Shown here: positions 30,401 through 38,912 of the stretch, piece after piece
Position numbering within the stretch: the stretch's first letter is position 1
How the letters are laid out: each line of letters starts with the position of its first letter
Source: Gracilaria gracilis
Lineage: Eukaryota; Rhodophyta; Florideophyceae; Gracilariales; Gracilariaceae
DNA: 64,000 bases
Assembly: GCA_030374805.1 (NCBI GenBank)
Contig: JARGSG010000090.1
Coordinates: 62,001-126,000, forward strand
Reading direction: 5' to 3'
Translations under genes and position numbers: made by a program
Notes under the pieces: generated by a model
What the model saw: the letters and a program-made list of their open reading frames with translations, nothing else
What the model was told of the DNA's origin: nothing
Database searches by the model: none

Positions 30401-31525
30401 AATGGGGAAAAGATTGCGTCCGGAGCGAGGGATGGATTTATTCGCGTTTGGCATGCAGAAACTGGAAGATGCTTGGGCGTTGCTGAGATTGGACACTGGA
30501 TAACGCATGTAGCGTTTGTTGCAAAAGACAGCAAGATTGTCTGGGGATCGTGGAATGGAGAGTTTGGGTTGTGGGAGCATGAGAATGGGGGCGCCGTGAC
30601 GACAATTCTTGATGATGGGGAAAAGATTTCGTTCGTGGGAGCATCGGAAGACGGTGTAGAGGGACTTTGTGCTGATGACGGAACGGTTCGAGTGTGGGAC
30701 ATGAGCGGGGAGCAGGCGGAGGCTGAGAGCGGCGGTGAAGACGGGCATGACACGGCGATACAGTGCGTGGCGGTGAGTGCGGACGGGAAGCGGATCGCGT
30801 CGGGGTCGCTGGACGGGACGATTCGGCTGTGGGACGGCGAGAGCGGCGCGCTGCTGCCAGCGGCGCTGCGCGGGCACACCCACTGGGTGCGGGATGTTTC
30901 GTTTAGCGCGGACGGGCGGCGGCTCGTGTCCGGCGGTTTGGACGCGACGGTTCGAGTGTGGAACGTTCCCAGTGCGTGCGCCGTGGGCGAGTCGCTGCGC
31001 GGCCACAGCCGCTACGTGTCATGCGTGGCTATGAGCGCGGACGGGGCGCGCGCGGCGTCGGGGTCGATTGGCGGGGAGGTGCGCGTGTGGGACACGCAGC
31101 GCGGCGAGGCCGTTGGCGAGCCGCTGCTGTGCGACCACGAGTACGAGGTCACGTGCGTGGGCATGTCCAATGACGGCACGCGCGTGGCGTCCGCGTCGAG
31201 TGACTACACGCTGATCGTGTGGGACGTGGTGGAGCACGTGGCCACGCACTGCTTCTCCCTCCCCGAGTTGCCACGTGTCGTTTCGCTGGGCGTCGCGAGC
31301 GCCGTCGCTTGGCTTTGGGATGACAGCGCGCACGTGTGCAGTTTGGAGCACTCGACTTGTGAGCCGAATCTTGAGCCGCTGCCGCCCTGTCCATGGGGCT
31401 CGAGGAAAATGGAGCTCGAGCTCAGCCACTCGCAACACCACCGTCTGCGGCTCGGCACAGCAGAGGCTGGTACGTTGTGCCGCAGCTGCAAGCTCGGCTT
31501 CTTTTACCAATTTGGCCGTGTGTAG
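27479..31525 (+). CDS. TIR-NB-ARC-WD40 STAND protein, copy 2 (1348 aa), 3' end hit by LTR element
   Basis: Same order as copy 1: TIR (about residues 12-145, catalytic-position Glu86 in EWPMREL), NB-ARC (P-loop GRGGVGKS near 269, kinase-2 FLVDDVW near 352, GIPLMLAV, VHD), linker, and a WD40 region with nine or more repeats. Compared with copy 1 it lacks about 34 residues between the VHD motif and GEVADELA (near nt 29320-29345). One WD40 blade also differs: RGHSRYVSCVAM here against a longer unrelated insert in copy 1. The last WD40 repeats are GC-rich from about 30,700. The coding sequence runs into a Ty3/gypsy LTR at 31521, which replaces about nine C-terminal residues with one residue and a stop, so the protein is nearly full length. 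Its polyadenylation now probably depends on LTR sequence. It is otherwise open and likely functional. Confidence 0.9.
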   Translation: MSSNASSSQTPSFDIFLSHAGEDKETIARPLYERLRKRGISVFFDVDSFRLGDDCPKVMEHAMQTAPIGVFIMSPEFVAKEWPMRELICFVKRFDHAVAAKETPPLLIPVFYRLETRDCRDPAIFDTHSGLFLQHGLIKRAMDGRVPLQHVSHALHTAATVWSIENDLGASNRDRPNMASTRDSFIHMIQNRILERLRNERPNLVDKCRPLDNEPVSQSDPKFEKGGTVPANPPRLTLDYDCSDTFEGKLKAAVLERSAHKVLAVVAAGRGGVGKSCALRGLNDVADVQSRFPDGVQFMSLGKDAGIDVLIQEIARIVEATGNERLGSNIRSVKPLQNAVDKARKWFARYICLFLVDDVWMANGFDANTFSVLAYMINKDSRLVYTTREEDLAKEADKCIHFGPRKAEASRGMFLKHSELEHRTIEKKGNMDALERILKACVGIPLMLAVTASGVREYFSLLKGPKEDALHLYDDKLQREPDTMIEGKVTGYGLVRNVTNASMSVLELRWEERAKQEDFPLSLREMHRSLCVLQKQQEVPVSTMRRLWGLREETSALEVMKALNSVAVVDMTIPEGKGELSSVLRVHDDILDALYFDTKHEKQQHFKRLLDNYWLKRKRLRPEGEVADELAVVDRTTQRKRREWWNVVDDDEYIEGNVCRLLHEAGEYDELLWLLLKPQWVVKRMQSVGIFGVESDISIGKQAVDCSDMNRKEERKRALGVIAHAIRLSCHAVKENAREAHFQLYGRLVGYSKKCETIWRFVNEIEEVAERPWLKAKKGFLIAAGGAVLESISVGMDVYGVVKKGNDLRVLCCESEFVRVVKYNVKYGSRSTAEIAGSFRWAAMSKDGQTVVCVDDDGGVKRWDAELSVETVIGQSTALTWCICVSEDSRWVACGLKDNGKVLLWDLQGGDAPREMETGREKDVSCVAVSGSGTKVVCVLVDGTIWVWNAENGEAVCEALSVHEGEVPCVTFSENGEKIASGARDGFIRVWHAETGRCLGVAEIGHWITHVAFVAKDSKIVWGSWNGEFGLWEHENGGAVTTILDDGEKISFVGASEDGVEGLCADDGTVRVWDMSGEQAEAESGGEDGHDTAIQCVAVSADGKRIASGSLDGTIRLWDGESGALLPAALRGHTHWVRDVSFSADGRRLVSGGLDATVRVWNVPSACAVGESLRGHSRYVSCVAMSADGARAASGSIGGEVRVWDTQRGEAVGEPLLCDHEYEVTCVGMSNDGTRVASASSDYTLIVWDVVEHVATHCFSLPELPRVVSLGVASAVAWLWDDSAHVCSLEHSTCEPNLEPLPPCPWGSRKMELELSHSQHHRLRLGTAEAGTLCRSCKLGFFYQFGRV
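31516..31520. repeat. Target site duplication CCGTG (left)
   Basis: CCGTG precedes the 5' LTR and is repeated at 36849-36853 directly after the 3' LTR. Copy 1 of the TIR gene has this site once, at the matching codons (6309-6313), which proves the insertion. Confidence 0.9.
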
Positions 31526-31784
31526 TGGATGAAGGCATCCACTTCGGCACTGAAGTAGATATAGACATCCACTTCAGCACCATAGCTCCACCAAGGATTG
31601 CTGCACCCACGCTCGGGTGGCATTACCTCCTACATAGTTAGTGTACCGTAGTAGTTTTCTGAAGCAGAAAACATTGGCAGTGGTGTACTTAAGACACCAC
31701 ATCTCTACCTCTTCAGTAAAATCAGAGGCATCGAACCTCAACACTCAGCACCCCTTTTGCGCATTGCAACCACACAAGCGCACA
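31521..31784 (+). repeat. 5' LTR (264 bp) of the young gypsy element
   Basis: Starts TGTAGTGGAT and ends AAGCGCACA (TG...CA). It matches 36585-36848 base for base as far as I can read, and 62190-62453 with about four differences. The internal repeat ATCCACTTC... occurs twice near its start. Confidence 0.95.
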
Positions 31785-31789
31785 GTGAT

Positions 31790-31799
31790 CACTGCCGAT
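31790..31799 (+). promoter_or_regulatory. Candidate self-priming primer binding site
   Basis: CACTGCCGAT lies five bases inside the 5' LTR. It can pair with ATTGGCAGTG in the LTR at 31673-31682 (with one G:U pair), and in the copy at 62190 the pairing is perfect over 10 bases (62342-62351 with 62459-62468). No tRNA-type site starting TGG is seen. Self-priming of this kind is known in the Tf1/sushi group of Ty3/gypsy elements; here it is an inference. Confidence 0.4.
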
Positions 31800-31836
31800 A
31801 CTGGTTGTATCGCGTTTCGCTTGTTCGATCACCACA

Positions 31837-32697
31837 ATGGCGTCCGCTTCGACGCCCACCGCTCAGTCTGGAGAAGAAATGGAATATCTTCTTCAGCAAC
31901 CATCGTCCGTAGCCTTTTCCGTGGACCACCCAAGACTCTCTAACACCAATCCAAGGTCAATTCGGATATTTCTACGTCAGTACGACCAGTATTCGAAGGA
32001 AGTCATGGAACGAGCGCTACAGCTTTCGGTCATTGACTCGACCACCACCGAGCCTGTCCGTCCGGTCAGTATTTGCTTCTGTGTAGACTCTGAATGGCTT
32101 CAGTCCTGTATTGATTTGGAATACATTCCTACGGTCAAGATGTCCGAGGACCTTACGGATGCCAAACTTCGTAGGTATTTGGAAACCGAAGCCGAGGAAG
32201 AAAAAGACACTATGACGGTGACAGAAATTAATGCTATAATCAAACGTGAACTTTCGATGGACATGTCTGACAGCTCCTCCCGCTCGCGAATGAAGGGGCT
32301 TTTCACGTCGTATGTGTCTACGTTGCGTAGGAATGGGCTCATTTGGGTAATGAATGACCATCCTAAATTATCAGTCAAGCACATTGTAGCTACTATCCGT
32401 CCCAGAACATTGCAACAACGTCTCGAAACAGACCTGGAACTGGTGTATTCACCTCTGAAGAAGGACTTCAAAGGTTTTATGAAACACGCAATGTCTGTGT
32501 CCGAAGCATTTCAGATCGTAGACAATGGTCCACCCTCTAGAACGCGAGTTTCAAAACCCCGCAAAGGAAACTTTGTAAGTTTTGCCACGAGTAGCGAGTC
32601 CCCAGCCCCCCCCAAGCTCTTCAACAGAGCAGAAGCGCGCAAGCCAGAAATCCAAACGACTTCCCCCGTTCTGTCCGCACGAACCATGCCAGCGTGA
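31837..32697 (+). CDS. Gag-like protein of the young gypsy element
   Basis: A 286-residue frame starting at the first ATG after the LTR (MASASTPTAQSGEEME). It is mostly helical and without a clear knuckle of its own; the Cys/His knuckle lies in the overlapping frame that follows. It is a capsid-like structural protein by position and size. The same start is present in the copy at 62506. Confidence 0.8.
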   Translation: MASASTPTAQSGEEMEYLLQQPSSVAFSVDHPRLSNTNPRSIRIFLRQYDQYSKEVMERALQLSVIDSTTTEPVRPVSICFCVDSEWLQSCIDLEYIPTVKMSEDLTDAKLRRYLETEAEEEKDTMTVTEINAIIKRELSMDMSDSSSRSRMKGLFTSYVSTLRRNGLIWVMNDHPKLSVKHIVATIRPRTLQQRLETDLELVYSPLKKDFKGFMKHAMSVSEAFQIVDNGPPSRTRVSKPRKGNFVSFATSSESPAPPKLFNRAEARKPEIQTTSPVLSARTMPA

Positions 32698-35600
32698 AGG
32701 TGAACGGCATTGGATTGATGATTGTACGAAGGCCACCGCTGTCGAGAAGGAAGCTCTGAAAGCTCATCTTTCAGCCAAGAAGGCAGCGGATGGACCTGCC
32801 AAGAACACAAGGTCTCACAAAGTCAAAGCGAAGCCAGGTAGTGTGGGACGTGTGAAACCTGCCCAGTACTCTACAGACGCAAGCTGTTCTGTTACTGTTT
32901 CCGATGGCATGACTTCCGTCGAGACTTCCGGTCGCTGTGATGATGGCAGTGACGACAGCATTGTGTCACCTACACTCGCAGAGTCAGCTGCCTTGCAAGG
33001 TATCGGGAAGATTTCCGCTATCAAGAAGGTCACGTTGGCTGTGGCACTAAGGAAGGATAATCAGGCAGAAGCAGAGAGTTTCTCTTTTTCACGCACATGG
33101 ACAGTACCGCGCACCATTCTACACCTGGCATCTGGAAACTTGGCACTCATGAAGATCTCATTTTTGGTTGCTGATAACGATCTGGCTTGTGAGAATCTAC
33201 TCATCGGCAGACCCGTACTGCAGCATTTGCGTGTAGACACTCATACTCTGCTGGACAGAAACCGCTTCGCGTTGAATGGGGCAGACTGCTCACAAGTCGG
33301 AAACCCCACATCCACTTCGGCAGGTGGGTACGTCAGCCGTCTCATGATTGCACGCCTAAACTGCTCTAGTACAACATTCGAATCAACTACAGTTGCGCCC
33401 GACCGTCCAAGGGTGAACTACTATGCCCAGCGACGGGTTGAAGACCCATTCCCAGACCCAGCTCTTCTTGACACAGTTGACAGTGAGCAGCATGAGAGCA
33501 TCCAAAAAGCAGTAGAAGACATGTTGCAAGTGGCAGTTGGAAATGGACTAGAGAAAACCAAGGCGAACCTTCTCAGCGAAATGGCACATGAACATATCAA
33601 CATCTTCAGAACCTCGCTTTCTTCAGGACCACCAGCACAAGTCAAGCCACTGAAGATTGCCATTACACCTGATGCCAAGCCAGTTCGCGTCCGTCTGCGT
33701 AAGTACTCGCAGGACCAGCGGGATTTTCTTGACAAGTTCGTTGGAAATCTTGTTCGAGCTGGTATGGTGTACCCCAATCCGTCGTCTCCATGGGCATCAG
33801 CACCACTTCTTGTCCCCAAACCTGGACCAGCTCGTTTCCGATTCACTGTAGACTTGCGGCCCATCAACAAGTTCACAGTCCAGCATCAGTTTCCAATGCC
33901 GAATATTGAACAGGAACTACTCAAGCTGGCTGGATCCAAGTTCTTCGCCACTTTTGATCTCTCTCATGGGTACTGGCAGTTCCCTTTGGATAAGGCCTCG
34001 CAGGAACTCCAGTCATTCATAACGCCTGATGGCGTCTACACACCAACCAGAGTTCTGCACGGGACAACAAACGCTACGACACATCTACAATCCATTCTGG
34101 CAGAAGTGTTCCCCAAGGAGCTCCTCCAGCAGATTCTCTATTGGCTGGATGACATACTGCTTCACAATCGAACTGTGGAGGGACTACTGAAAGGAATTCG
34201 AAAGCTGTTCGAAACCTGTGCACGTTATTCGATCCGACTACATCCAGGCAAGAGTATCCTGTTTGCTCAAACCATTAAATGGTGTGGACGAATTGTATCC
34301 GCAGATGGAGTACGCCATGACCCTCGACAGCTTGACGGCCTCCTTTCCATGGAACCTCCAACCACTGGAGCCCATTTGCAACAGTTTGTGTGCGCCATGC
34401 AGTGGGTCAAAACCGGCATACCGAACTTCACGAATCTCATTGAGCCCCTACACCAAATGTTGGAAAGGGTATATGCCGTAGCTGGTAAGCGCACCAAACG
34501 AGCTGTAGCGAACGTATCATTGCAGGATCTGGGATGGGATGAGAAAGAAAACATTGTTTTCGATCAGTGCAAGAAGGCGCTCGCTAATCTGGTTACTCTC
34601 GCTCATCGCGACGAGCGGCAGCGGCTATGCATTTACACAGACGCATCTGACACCTCTTGGTCTGGTATCGTTACGCAAGTACCGAAAGAGGACCTCCATC
34701 TCCCTCACGCCGAGCAAAGGCACAGCCCGCTTGCATTTTGTTCCGGAAGATTCAACACGACTCAATTGGCTTGGTCGACTCTGGAGAAAGAGGCTTTCGC
34801 AATAATGGCTACAGTCGAGAGAATGCATTGGCTTGCTGCCACCGCCGCAGGATTCGACCTCTTCACAGACCACAACAACCTCGTTTTCATATTCGACCCT
34901 CTCTCTCTCATCCCGGATCTCAGCCTATCCTCAACACGAAAGGTTCTTCGTTGGGCTGTGCGTCTCAGTGTATACTTGTACACATGCTTCCACATCAGTG
35001 GACTGGACAATGTGTGGGCTGACATGTTAACGCGTTGGTCTGCACCCAGAATTGTCCGAAGGTTACTCCAGATTCCAATTCTGCCAACCGCCAACACCGA
35101 TGAATTCTGCTGGCCATCTGCAGAAGAAGTAGCACTGGAACAAGACCAACACTCCAACGTTCGCCCATTAGATCTACATTGTCTTAATGGAATCTGGAGA
35201 ACCTCTTCAGAAGCCATTTGGATCCCGGAAAAGTCTGAGAACCTTCAGCTGAGACTCTGCATCATTGCCCACACTGGTCCCGCCGGCCATCGTGGTAGGC
35301 AAACTACATCAAATGCTCTGAGCAAGAACTATCATTGGACAACACTGTCGAAAGACATTCAGGATTTTGTAGATGCCTGCATCCACTGTATTTCGACCAC
35401 TGGAGGTGAGAAAGTTCCAAGGCCCTTTGGTCCGGCACTCCATGGGTCAAAGCCAAACGACCTTCTCCAGTTTGACTACATTGAAATTGGACCAAGTCAT
35501 GTAGGGTCTAAATACATCCTGATGCTTCGAGATGATCATTCCGACTACAAGTGGTTCTTTCCTACCTCAGGAACGACATCGGACAACGCCGCGCTTTCTA

Positions 35601-36574
35601 TCGTAGACTGGTGCGCTGCCTTTAATGTTCCGCAGGGCTTGATGTCCGATGGTCCAACGCACTTCAAGAACGAGACCATCAGGAAAATAACGAAGTATCT
35701 TCGCGTACCGCATCATTTCACGCTCCCCTACACACCATGGAGCAATGGGGCAGTGGAAAGACTTGGCAAAGAACTCATCCGAACACTTCGGGCGTTGACA
35801 TCCGAGTATCAAATGGATTTCAAAGAATGGCCCGATCTCATTCCAATCATCCAGAGCATCTTGAACAACACCCCGTCTCCTCACCGCAGCAACACTGCAC
35901 CAATCACCGCCTTCATGGGTCTCAAACCTACTCCCCCTATCTCTACCTTCCTGCGCACATCTACCGCGAAGCCTGTTAACATTCGCGCAGCACGATTAGA
36001 GCGCTGTACCAACATGGGCGCTCTGCAAAAGTTGATGTCCGAGTTACAACCTTTAGTGCACAATGCGCTACAGAACAACAGACAGAAGTCGAGAGAAAGG
36101 GCTTCCAAGGGCACTCTAGCAAATTTTGAGAAAGGGGATTTTGTATTGGTGGCAAGAGATGATTTCACGGCCGGTGAGAAGCTTGCGTTACGTTGGAGAG
36201 GACCACGCCGAATTGTTAAGGCACTTTCGGACTACGTTTATCAAGTCGAAGATCTCCGGAACGGATCGCTCAAGGACATACATGGCTCTCGGTTGAAGTT
36301 TTACCATGACGAATCCTTGAACAAAGAGGCCATTTTGTCCCACGTTCTTTCATCTGAGACCGGTATGCCCGTAGGACGTTTACTTAAGTTGGTGGAAAGA
36401 GAGGAAGGCCTATTGGTTCATGTTCGCTGGAAAGGTCTTGATGAGGCAGAGGACACTTTGGAGCCTCTCAAACAGATCTATAAGGACGTTCCAGTTATGC
36501 TGCAAAAACTACTTCGTCGCAAAACCACATCCCCCGATCTGGCTAAGAAAGCAAAAGCTGCGCTTGGCCTTTAA
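32582..36574 (+). CDS. Pol polyprotein of the young gypsy element
   Basis: An open frame of 1,330 residues. C31, C36, H43 and C48 form a zinc knuckle. A retropepsin-like region with NLLIGRPVLQHLRV follows (about 200-225). RT has FRFTVDLRPINKF, DLSHGYWQFPLD and YWLDDILLH (about 415-525). RNase H has IYTDASDTSW near 684. Integrase has HTGPAGHRG and CIHC (about 897-937), DYIEIG near 964, SDGPTHFKNE near 1021 and NGAVERLGKE near 1057. The C-terminal LLVHVRWKGLDEAED (about 1278-1292) is chromodomain-like. The set and order place it in Ty3/gypsy chromoviruses. Confidence 0.93.
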   Translation: MPRVASPQPPPSSSTEQKRASQKSKRLPPFCPHEPCQREGERHWIDDCTKATAVEKEALKAHLSAKKAADGPAKNTRSHKVKAKPGSVGRVKPAQYSTDASCSVTVSDGMTSVETSGRCDDGSDDSIVSPTLAESAALQGIGKISAIKKVTLAVALRKDNQAEAESFSFSRTWTVPRTILHLASGNLALMKISFLVADNDLACENLLIGRPVLQHLRVDTHTLLDRNRFALNGADCSQVGNPTSTSAGGYVSRLMIARLNCSSTTFESTTVAPDRPRVNYYAQRRVEDPFPDPALLDTVDSEQHESIQKAVEDMLQVAVGNGLEKTKANLLSEMAHEHINIFRTSLSSGPPAQVKPLKIAITPDAKPVRVRLRKYSQDQRDFLDKFVGNLVRAGMVYPNPSSPWASAPLLVPKPGPARFRFTVDLRPINKFTVQHQFPMPNIEQELLKLAGSKFFATFDLSHGYWQFPLDKASQELQSFITPDGVYTPTRVLHGTTNATTHLQSILAEVFPKELLQQILYWLDDILLHNRTVEGLLKGIRKLFETCARYSIRLHPGKSILFAQTIKWCGRIVSADGVRHDPRQLDGLLSMEPPTTGAHLQQFVCAMQWVKTGIPNFTNLIEPLHQMLERVYAVAGKRTKRAVANVSLQDLGWDEKENIVFDQCKKALANLVTLAHRDERQRLCIYTDASDTSWSGIVTQVPKEDLHLPHAEQRHSPLAFCSGRFNTTQLAWSTLEKEAFAIMATVERMHWLAATAAGFDLFTDHNNLVFIFDPLSLIPDLSLSSTRKVLRWAVRLSVYLYTCFHISGLDNVWADMLTRWSAPRIVRRLLQIPILPTANTDEFCWPSAEEVALEQDQHSNVRPLDLHCLNGIWRTSSEAIWIPEKSENLQLRLCIIAHTGPAGHRGRQTTSNALSKNYHWTTLSKDIQDFVDACIHCISTTGGEKVPRPFGPALHGSKPNDLLQFDYIEIGPSHVGSKYILMLRDDHSDYKWFFPTSGTTSDNAALSIVDWCAAFNVPQGLMSDGPTHFKNETIRKITKYLRVPHHFTLPYTPWSNGAVERLGKELIRTLRALTSEYQMDFKEWPDLIPIIQSILNNTPSPHRSNTAPITAFMGLKPTPPISTFLRTSTAKPVNIRAARLERCTNMGALQKLMSELQPLVHNALQNNRQKSRERASKGTLANFEKGDFVLVARDDFTAGEKLALRWRGPRRIVKALSDYVYQVEDLRNGSLKDIHGSRLKFYHDESLNKEAILSHVLSSETGMPVGRLLKLVEREEGLLVHVRWKGLDEAEDTLEPLKQIYKDVPVMLQKLLRRKTTSPDLAKKAKAALGL

Positions 36575-36584
36575 AGGAGGGAAG
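36573..36584 (+). promoter_or_regulatory. Polypurine tract of the young gypsy element
   Basis: AAAGGAGGGAAG directly precedes the 3' LTR, the expected plus-strand primer position for LTR retrotransposons. Confidence 0.75.
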
Positions 36585-36848
36585 TGTAGTGGATGAAGGC
36601 ATCCACTTCGGCACTGAAGTAGATATAGACATCCACTTCAGCACCATAGCTCCACCAAGGATTGCTGCACCCACGCTCGGGTGGCATTACCTCCTACATA
36701 GTTAGTGTACCGTAGTAGTTTTCTGAAGCAGAAAACATTGGCAGTGGTGTACTTAAGACACCACATCTCTACCTCTTCAGTAAAATCAGAGGCATCGAAC
36801 CTCAACACTCAGCACCCCTTTTGCGCATTGCAACCACACAAGCGCACA
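36585..36848 (+). repeat. 3' LTR (264 bp) of the young gypsy element
   Basis: Reads the same as the 5' LTR at 31521-31784 over its full length by eye. It is followed by CCGTG (36849-36853) and then by the displaced end of the TIR gene. Confidence 0.95.
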
Positions 36849-37465
36849 CCGTGGGCTCCAATTCTGTGAAGCGCAGCAGTAAACGATCATCCAAACCATA
36901 ACAATGGTGTATGGTGTTGCACGTAACCCAGCAGGAGCTGGCCGTTAAACATCACAAAACGTACTCCAGCGATATCCAACTTGCCGTAGCAGATTCTATC
37001 TAGCTAGTCGACTGCCGAAGCCCAAGACGGCCATGCAGTGACCATATTCGCGCCGCAAACCTCCGTTCTGTCCTTACCCGCGCAGAGAAACCAACCGCCA
37101 TCAGCACTAGGAACGTGATTACCGAACAATAGGAAACGTCGCTTGCATTCCTTACTTCACTCCGCCAAAGGAACAGATTGAGTTGTGAGGTCGGTCCAGT
37201 ACATCCCAGGATTAGGGAGCACGCAGTCCTTCAGTATCTATACCTCTTGCGACTTCACGGATGATTCGTAGTATGCACAATGTTATCAATTTACGTAAAC
37301 ATACTCTCTCTACTACGTGCAGCAACGTTTTGCAGTTCCAGAGTTAGTTCAACATTTTGCGCATTTCGCGTCGCTGAAAGAGTTTGTGTTGTTGGTACGC
37401 TTGGGTAGTGAGTCAAGTGTTGACATATTAGCAATTGGAACCAAAATATAGAGCAGGAGAGCATA
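36849..37465. repeat. Displaced TIR gene end and duplicated 3' flank
   Basis: Begins with the displaced last codons of TIR gene copy 2 (CCGTGGGCTCCAATTCTG...CAGCAGTAA), then follows the 3' flank of copy 1 from 6345 to about 7335. It lacks the 377-bp insert of copy 1 and has a few smaller gaps. No gene is recognised. Confidence 0.8.
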
Positions 37466-37857
37466 TGTAAATGAAAATAGTAGTGACGGCGACGCCGCAG
37501 AGCATATACGCATCGCCTCACGCACACAGCAGTTCCATCCTCCTCACAAGCCGCAGCCGACCACGGACAAGCAACAAAACGACAGTTAGTAGATGAAAGT
37601 TGTAGATTTAGGTTGCTGTTCAAGATGTTCAGAGTCGAAACCACCTCGTGGGCTCGAATACTACTTCTAATGGCTACTTTTGAAACCAAATGCACAACTC
37701 TATTTTTGCAGCCGGAATACGCCGCGTCTGCCAGCTTTTAAGTAAGCTTCCAGAAACTGGAAGATGACTACTTTTCAAACAGAATTTTCTACAAGGAGAT
37801 TGTACTCTAGATAAAGGAAGGTGATTTGATCTCTTGTACATAGAACTTTTCTATTTT
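37466..37857. other. Spacer between the TIR duplication and the zinc-finger cluster
   Basis: Short frames only. The end of this stretch (from about 37745, CTTCCAGAAACTGGAAGATGACTAC) begins a block repeated near 43148, upstream of the second zinc-finger gene. Confidence 0.4.
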
Positions 37858-38148
37858 TCATTTCATATTATCTGTACATTTTGTCGAACTATTCTTTTTC
37901 TCAAGGGTTGATATTATTTTGTGTGCTGCTATTTCTTCACATTCATTACATCCACTTCGTTCAACCTCGGAACGGATATGAGGCAACTTAAGAACAAATC
38001 GCTCATTTTCGTTTTCAATTGCAACTTCGATGTTGCGTTCAAAGAAACTGTCCCTTATCGCTCTGAGAGGGACAGAGAGATTGCGTAAATAAACACATCT
38101 CCTTCTTATTCTTCCAGCATCAAATGGCAGGACCTCAACTGCTGACAT
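37858..38148 (-). CDS. Hypothetical 96-aa protein divergent from the zinc-finger gene
   Basis: Starts with ATG at 38148, only 44 bases from the ATG of the plus-strand zinc-finger gene at 38193, so the two would share one bidirectional promoter. The protein is charged, with RIRRRCVYLRNLSVPLRAIR, a Glu/Asn-rich middle and GCNECEEIAAHKI. It has no known domain. The matching region of the second zinc-finger copy (43198-43502) still aligns but its frame is broken and has lost the ATG, so the gene is at best kept in one copy. It could also be a chance frame in a conserved upstream region. Confidence 0.45.
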   Translation of the reverse strand: MSAVEVLPFDAGRIRRRCVYLRNLSVPLRAIRDSFFERNIEVAIENENERFVLKLPHIRSEVERSGCNECEEIAAHKIISTLEKKNSSTKCTDNMK

Positions 38149-38192
38149 AATTTTATTGTTTCCAAAGCTGTGCCAATTCTTAAGTACTAGCC

Positions 38193-38912
38193 ATGAGTTC
38201 TCACGCTCACGGCTCTTCCGGGGGACAGGGAGGCCATGGCCGAAAGCGACCTCTTAACAAAATGTCTATAGAGTTTCTCCTCAACCCCGAGAGCCCAAGC
38301 CCAAAGAAGTACAAACGAGGGCGCTATTCGACGAGCATCAGAGTTGAGAGAGGCAGTCCATCCGGGGCAACATCTCCCGCACGTGATAGATCAAACAAAT
38401 CCAAGTCAAGTCCTAAAAGCTCTATGGGTGAGGCAGTTGATGAACACAGTTCAGGACGGGATTCAGTGTCTCCTCGCTACCGCGGATATTCGAAGAGTCC
38501 GGCCCGCGCGTCAGGGGGAATACCTCACTTCAAGGGTCAAATAAGGCCTGCACCTGTGTTAGAGAGTGCGTCTGGTGGGTTTAGCGCTTTGGGTGGGGCA
38601 TTCGGTGGAAATTCTGGGCGCCGTAAATATGTGCGAGAGAATGGACGGTATCGGTGTCAAAAGCCCGGATGCGAAGCCAGCTACGTCCAGAGTTCGTCTC
38701 TAGCGCGACATGTGAGAGAAAAACACGCAAACAACTTGCAGCACTATGATTGCGGTGTATGCCCCATGAAGTTTTGCTTCTTAGCTGACTTTATAAGGCA
38801 TCAAAACGAAACGCATCCGTCAAATTCGAAGTCATATGAATGCCATGTTTGCCAACGGAAGTATGCAACGACAAATGAGTTGAAAGCGCACAGGAGCTAT
38901 TGCGGGCAGTAA
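38193..38912 (+). CDS. C2H2 zinc-finger protein, copy 1 (239 aa)
   Basis: An N-terminal Gly/Lys/Arg-rich region contains RKRPLNKMSIEFLLNP, a short hydrophobic motif kept in the paralogue at 43575. A Ser/Arg-rich middle follows. Three C-terminal fingers are visible: CQKPGC...H-x4-H (about residues 150-174), CGVC...H-x4-H (about 186-208) and CHVC...H-x3-C (about 216-236, a C2HC form). This arrangement suggests a DNA-binding transcription regulator in the nucleus; targets are unknown. It is intronless. The ATG at 38193 is chosen because the paralogue shares the MSSHA start. Confidence 0.85.
   Translation: MSSHAHGSSGGQGGHGRKRPLNKMSIEFLLNPESPSPKKYKRGRYSTSIRVERGSPSGATSPARDRSNKSKSSPKSSMGEAVDEHSSGRDSVSPRYRGYSKSPARASGGIPHFKGQIRPAPVLESASGGFSALGGAFGGNSGRRKYVRENGRYRCQKPGCEASYVQSSSLARHVREKHANNLQHYDCGVCPMKFCFLADFIRHQNETHPSNSKSYECHVCQRKYATTNELKAHRSYCGQ

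Larger units (their letters stand above)
31521..36848 (+). mobile_element. Ty3/gypsy chromovirus, young and apparently whole
   Basis: A 5,328-bp element with 264-bp LTRs that look identical by eye, a 5-bp CCGTG duplication, a gag frame (31837-32697), an overlapping long pol frame (32582-36574) and a purine-rich tract (36573-36584) against the 3' LTR. Pol order is knuckle, protease region, RT, RNase H, integrase and chromodomain, the Ty3/gypsy order. The gag and pol frames overlap, as is common in this family, where ribosomal frameshifting joins them. A second copy of the family starts at 62190. Identical LTRs mean a very recent insertion, into the last codons of the second TIR gene. Confidence 0.95.

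Noticed and set aside
2133-31525. A bacterial-style defence operon around the TIR genes
   Set aside because: The TIR genes are spread over 29 kb, separated by transposons, with their own upstream regions and eukaryotic gene neighbours; no operon-like spacing exists.
37291-37695. 134-codon minus-strand frame before the zinc-finger cluster
   Set aside because: It spans the boundary of the duplicated TIR flank and unrelated spacer and has no domain; likely chance.
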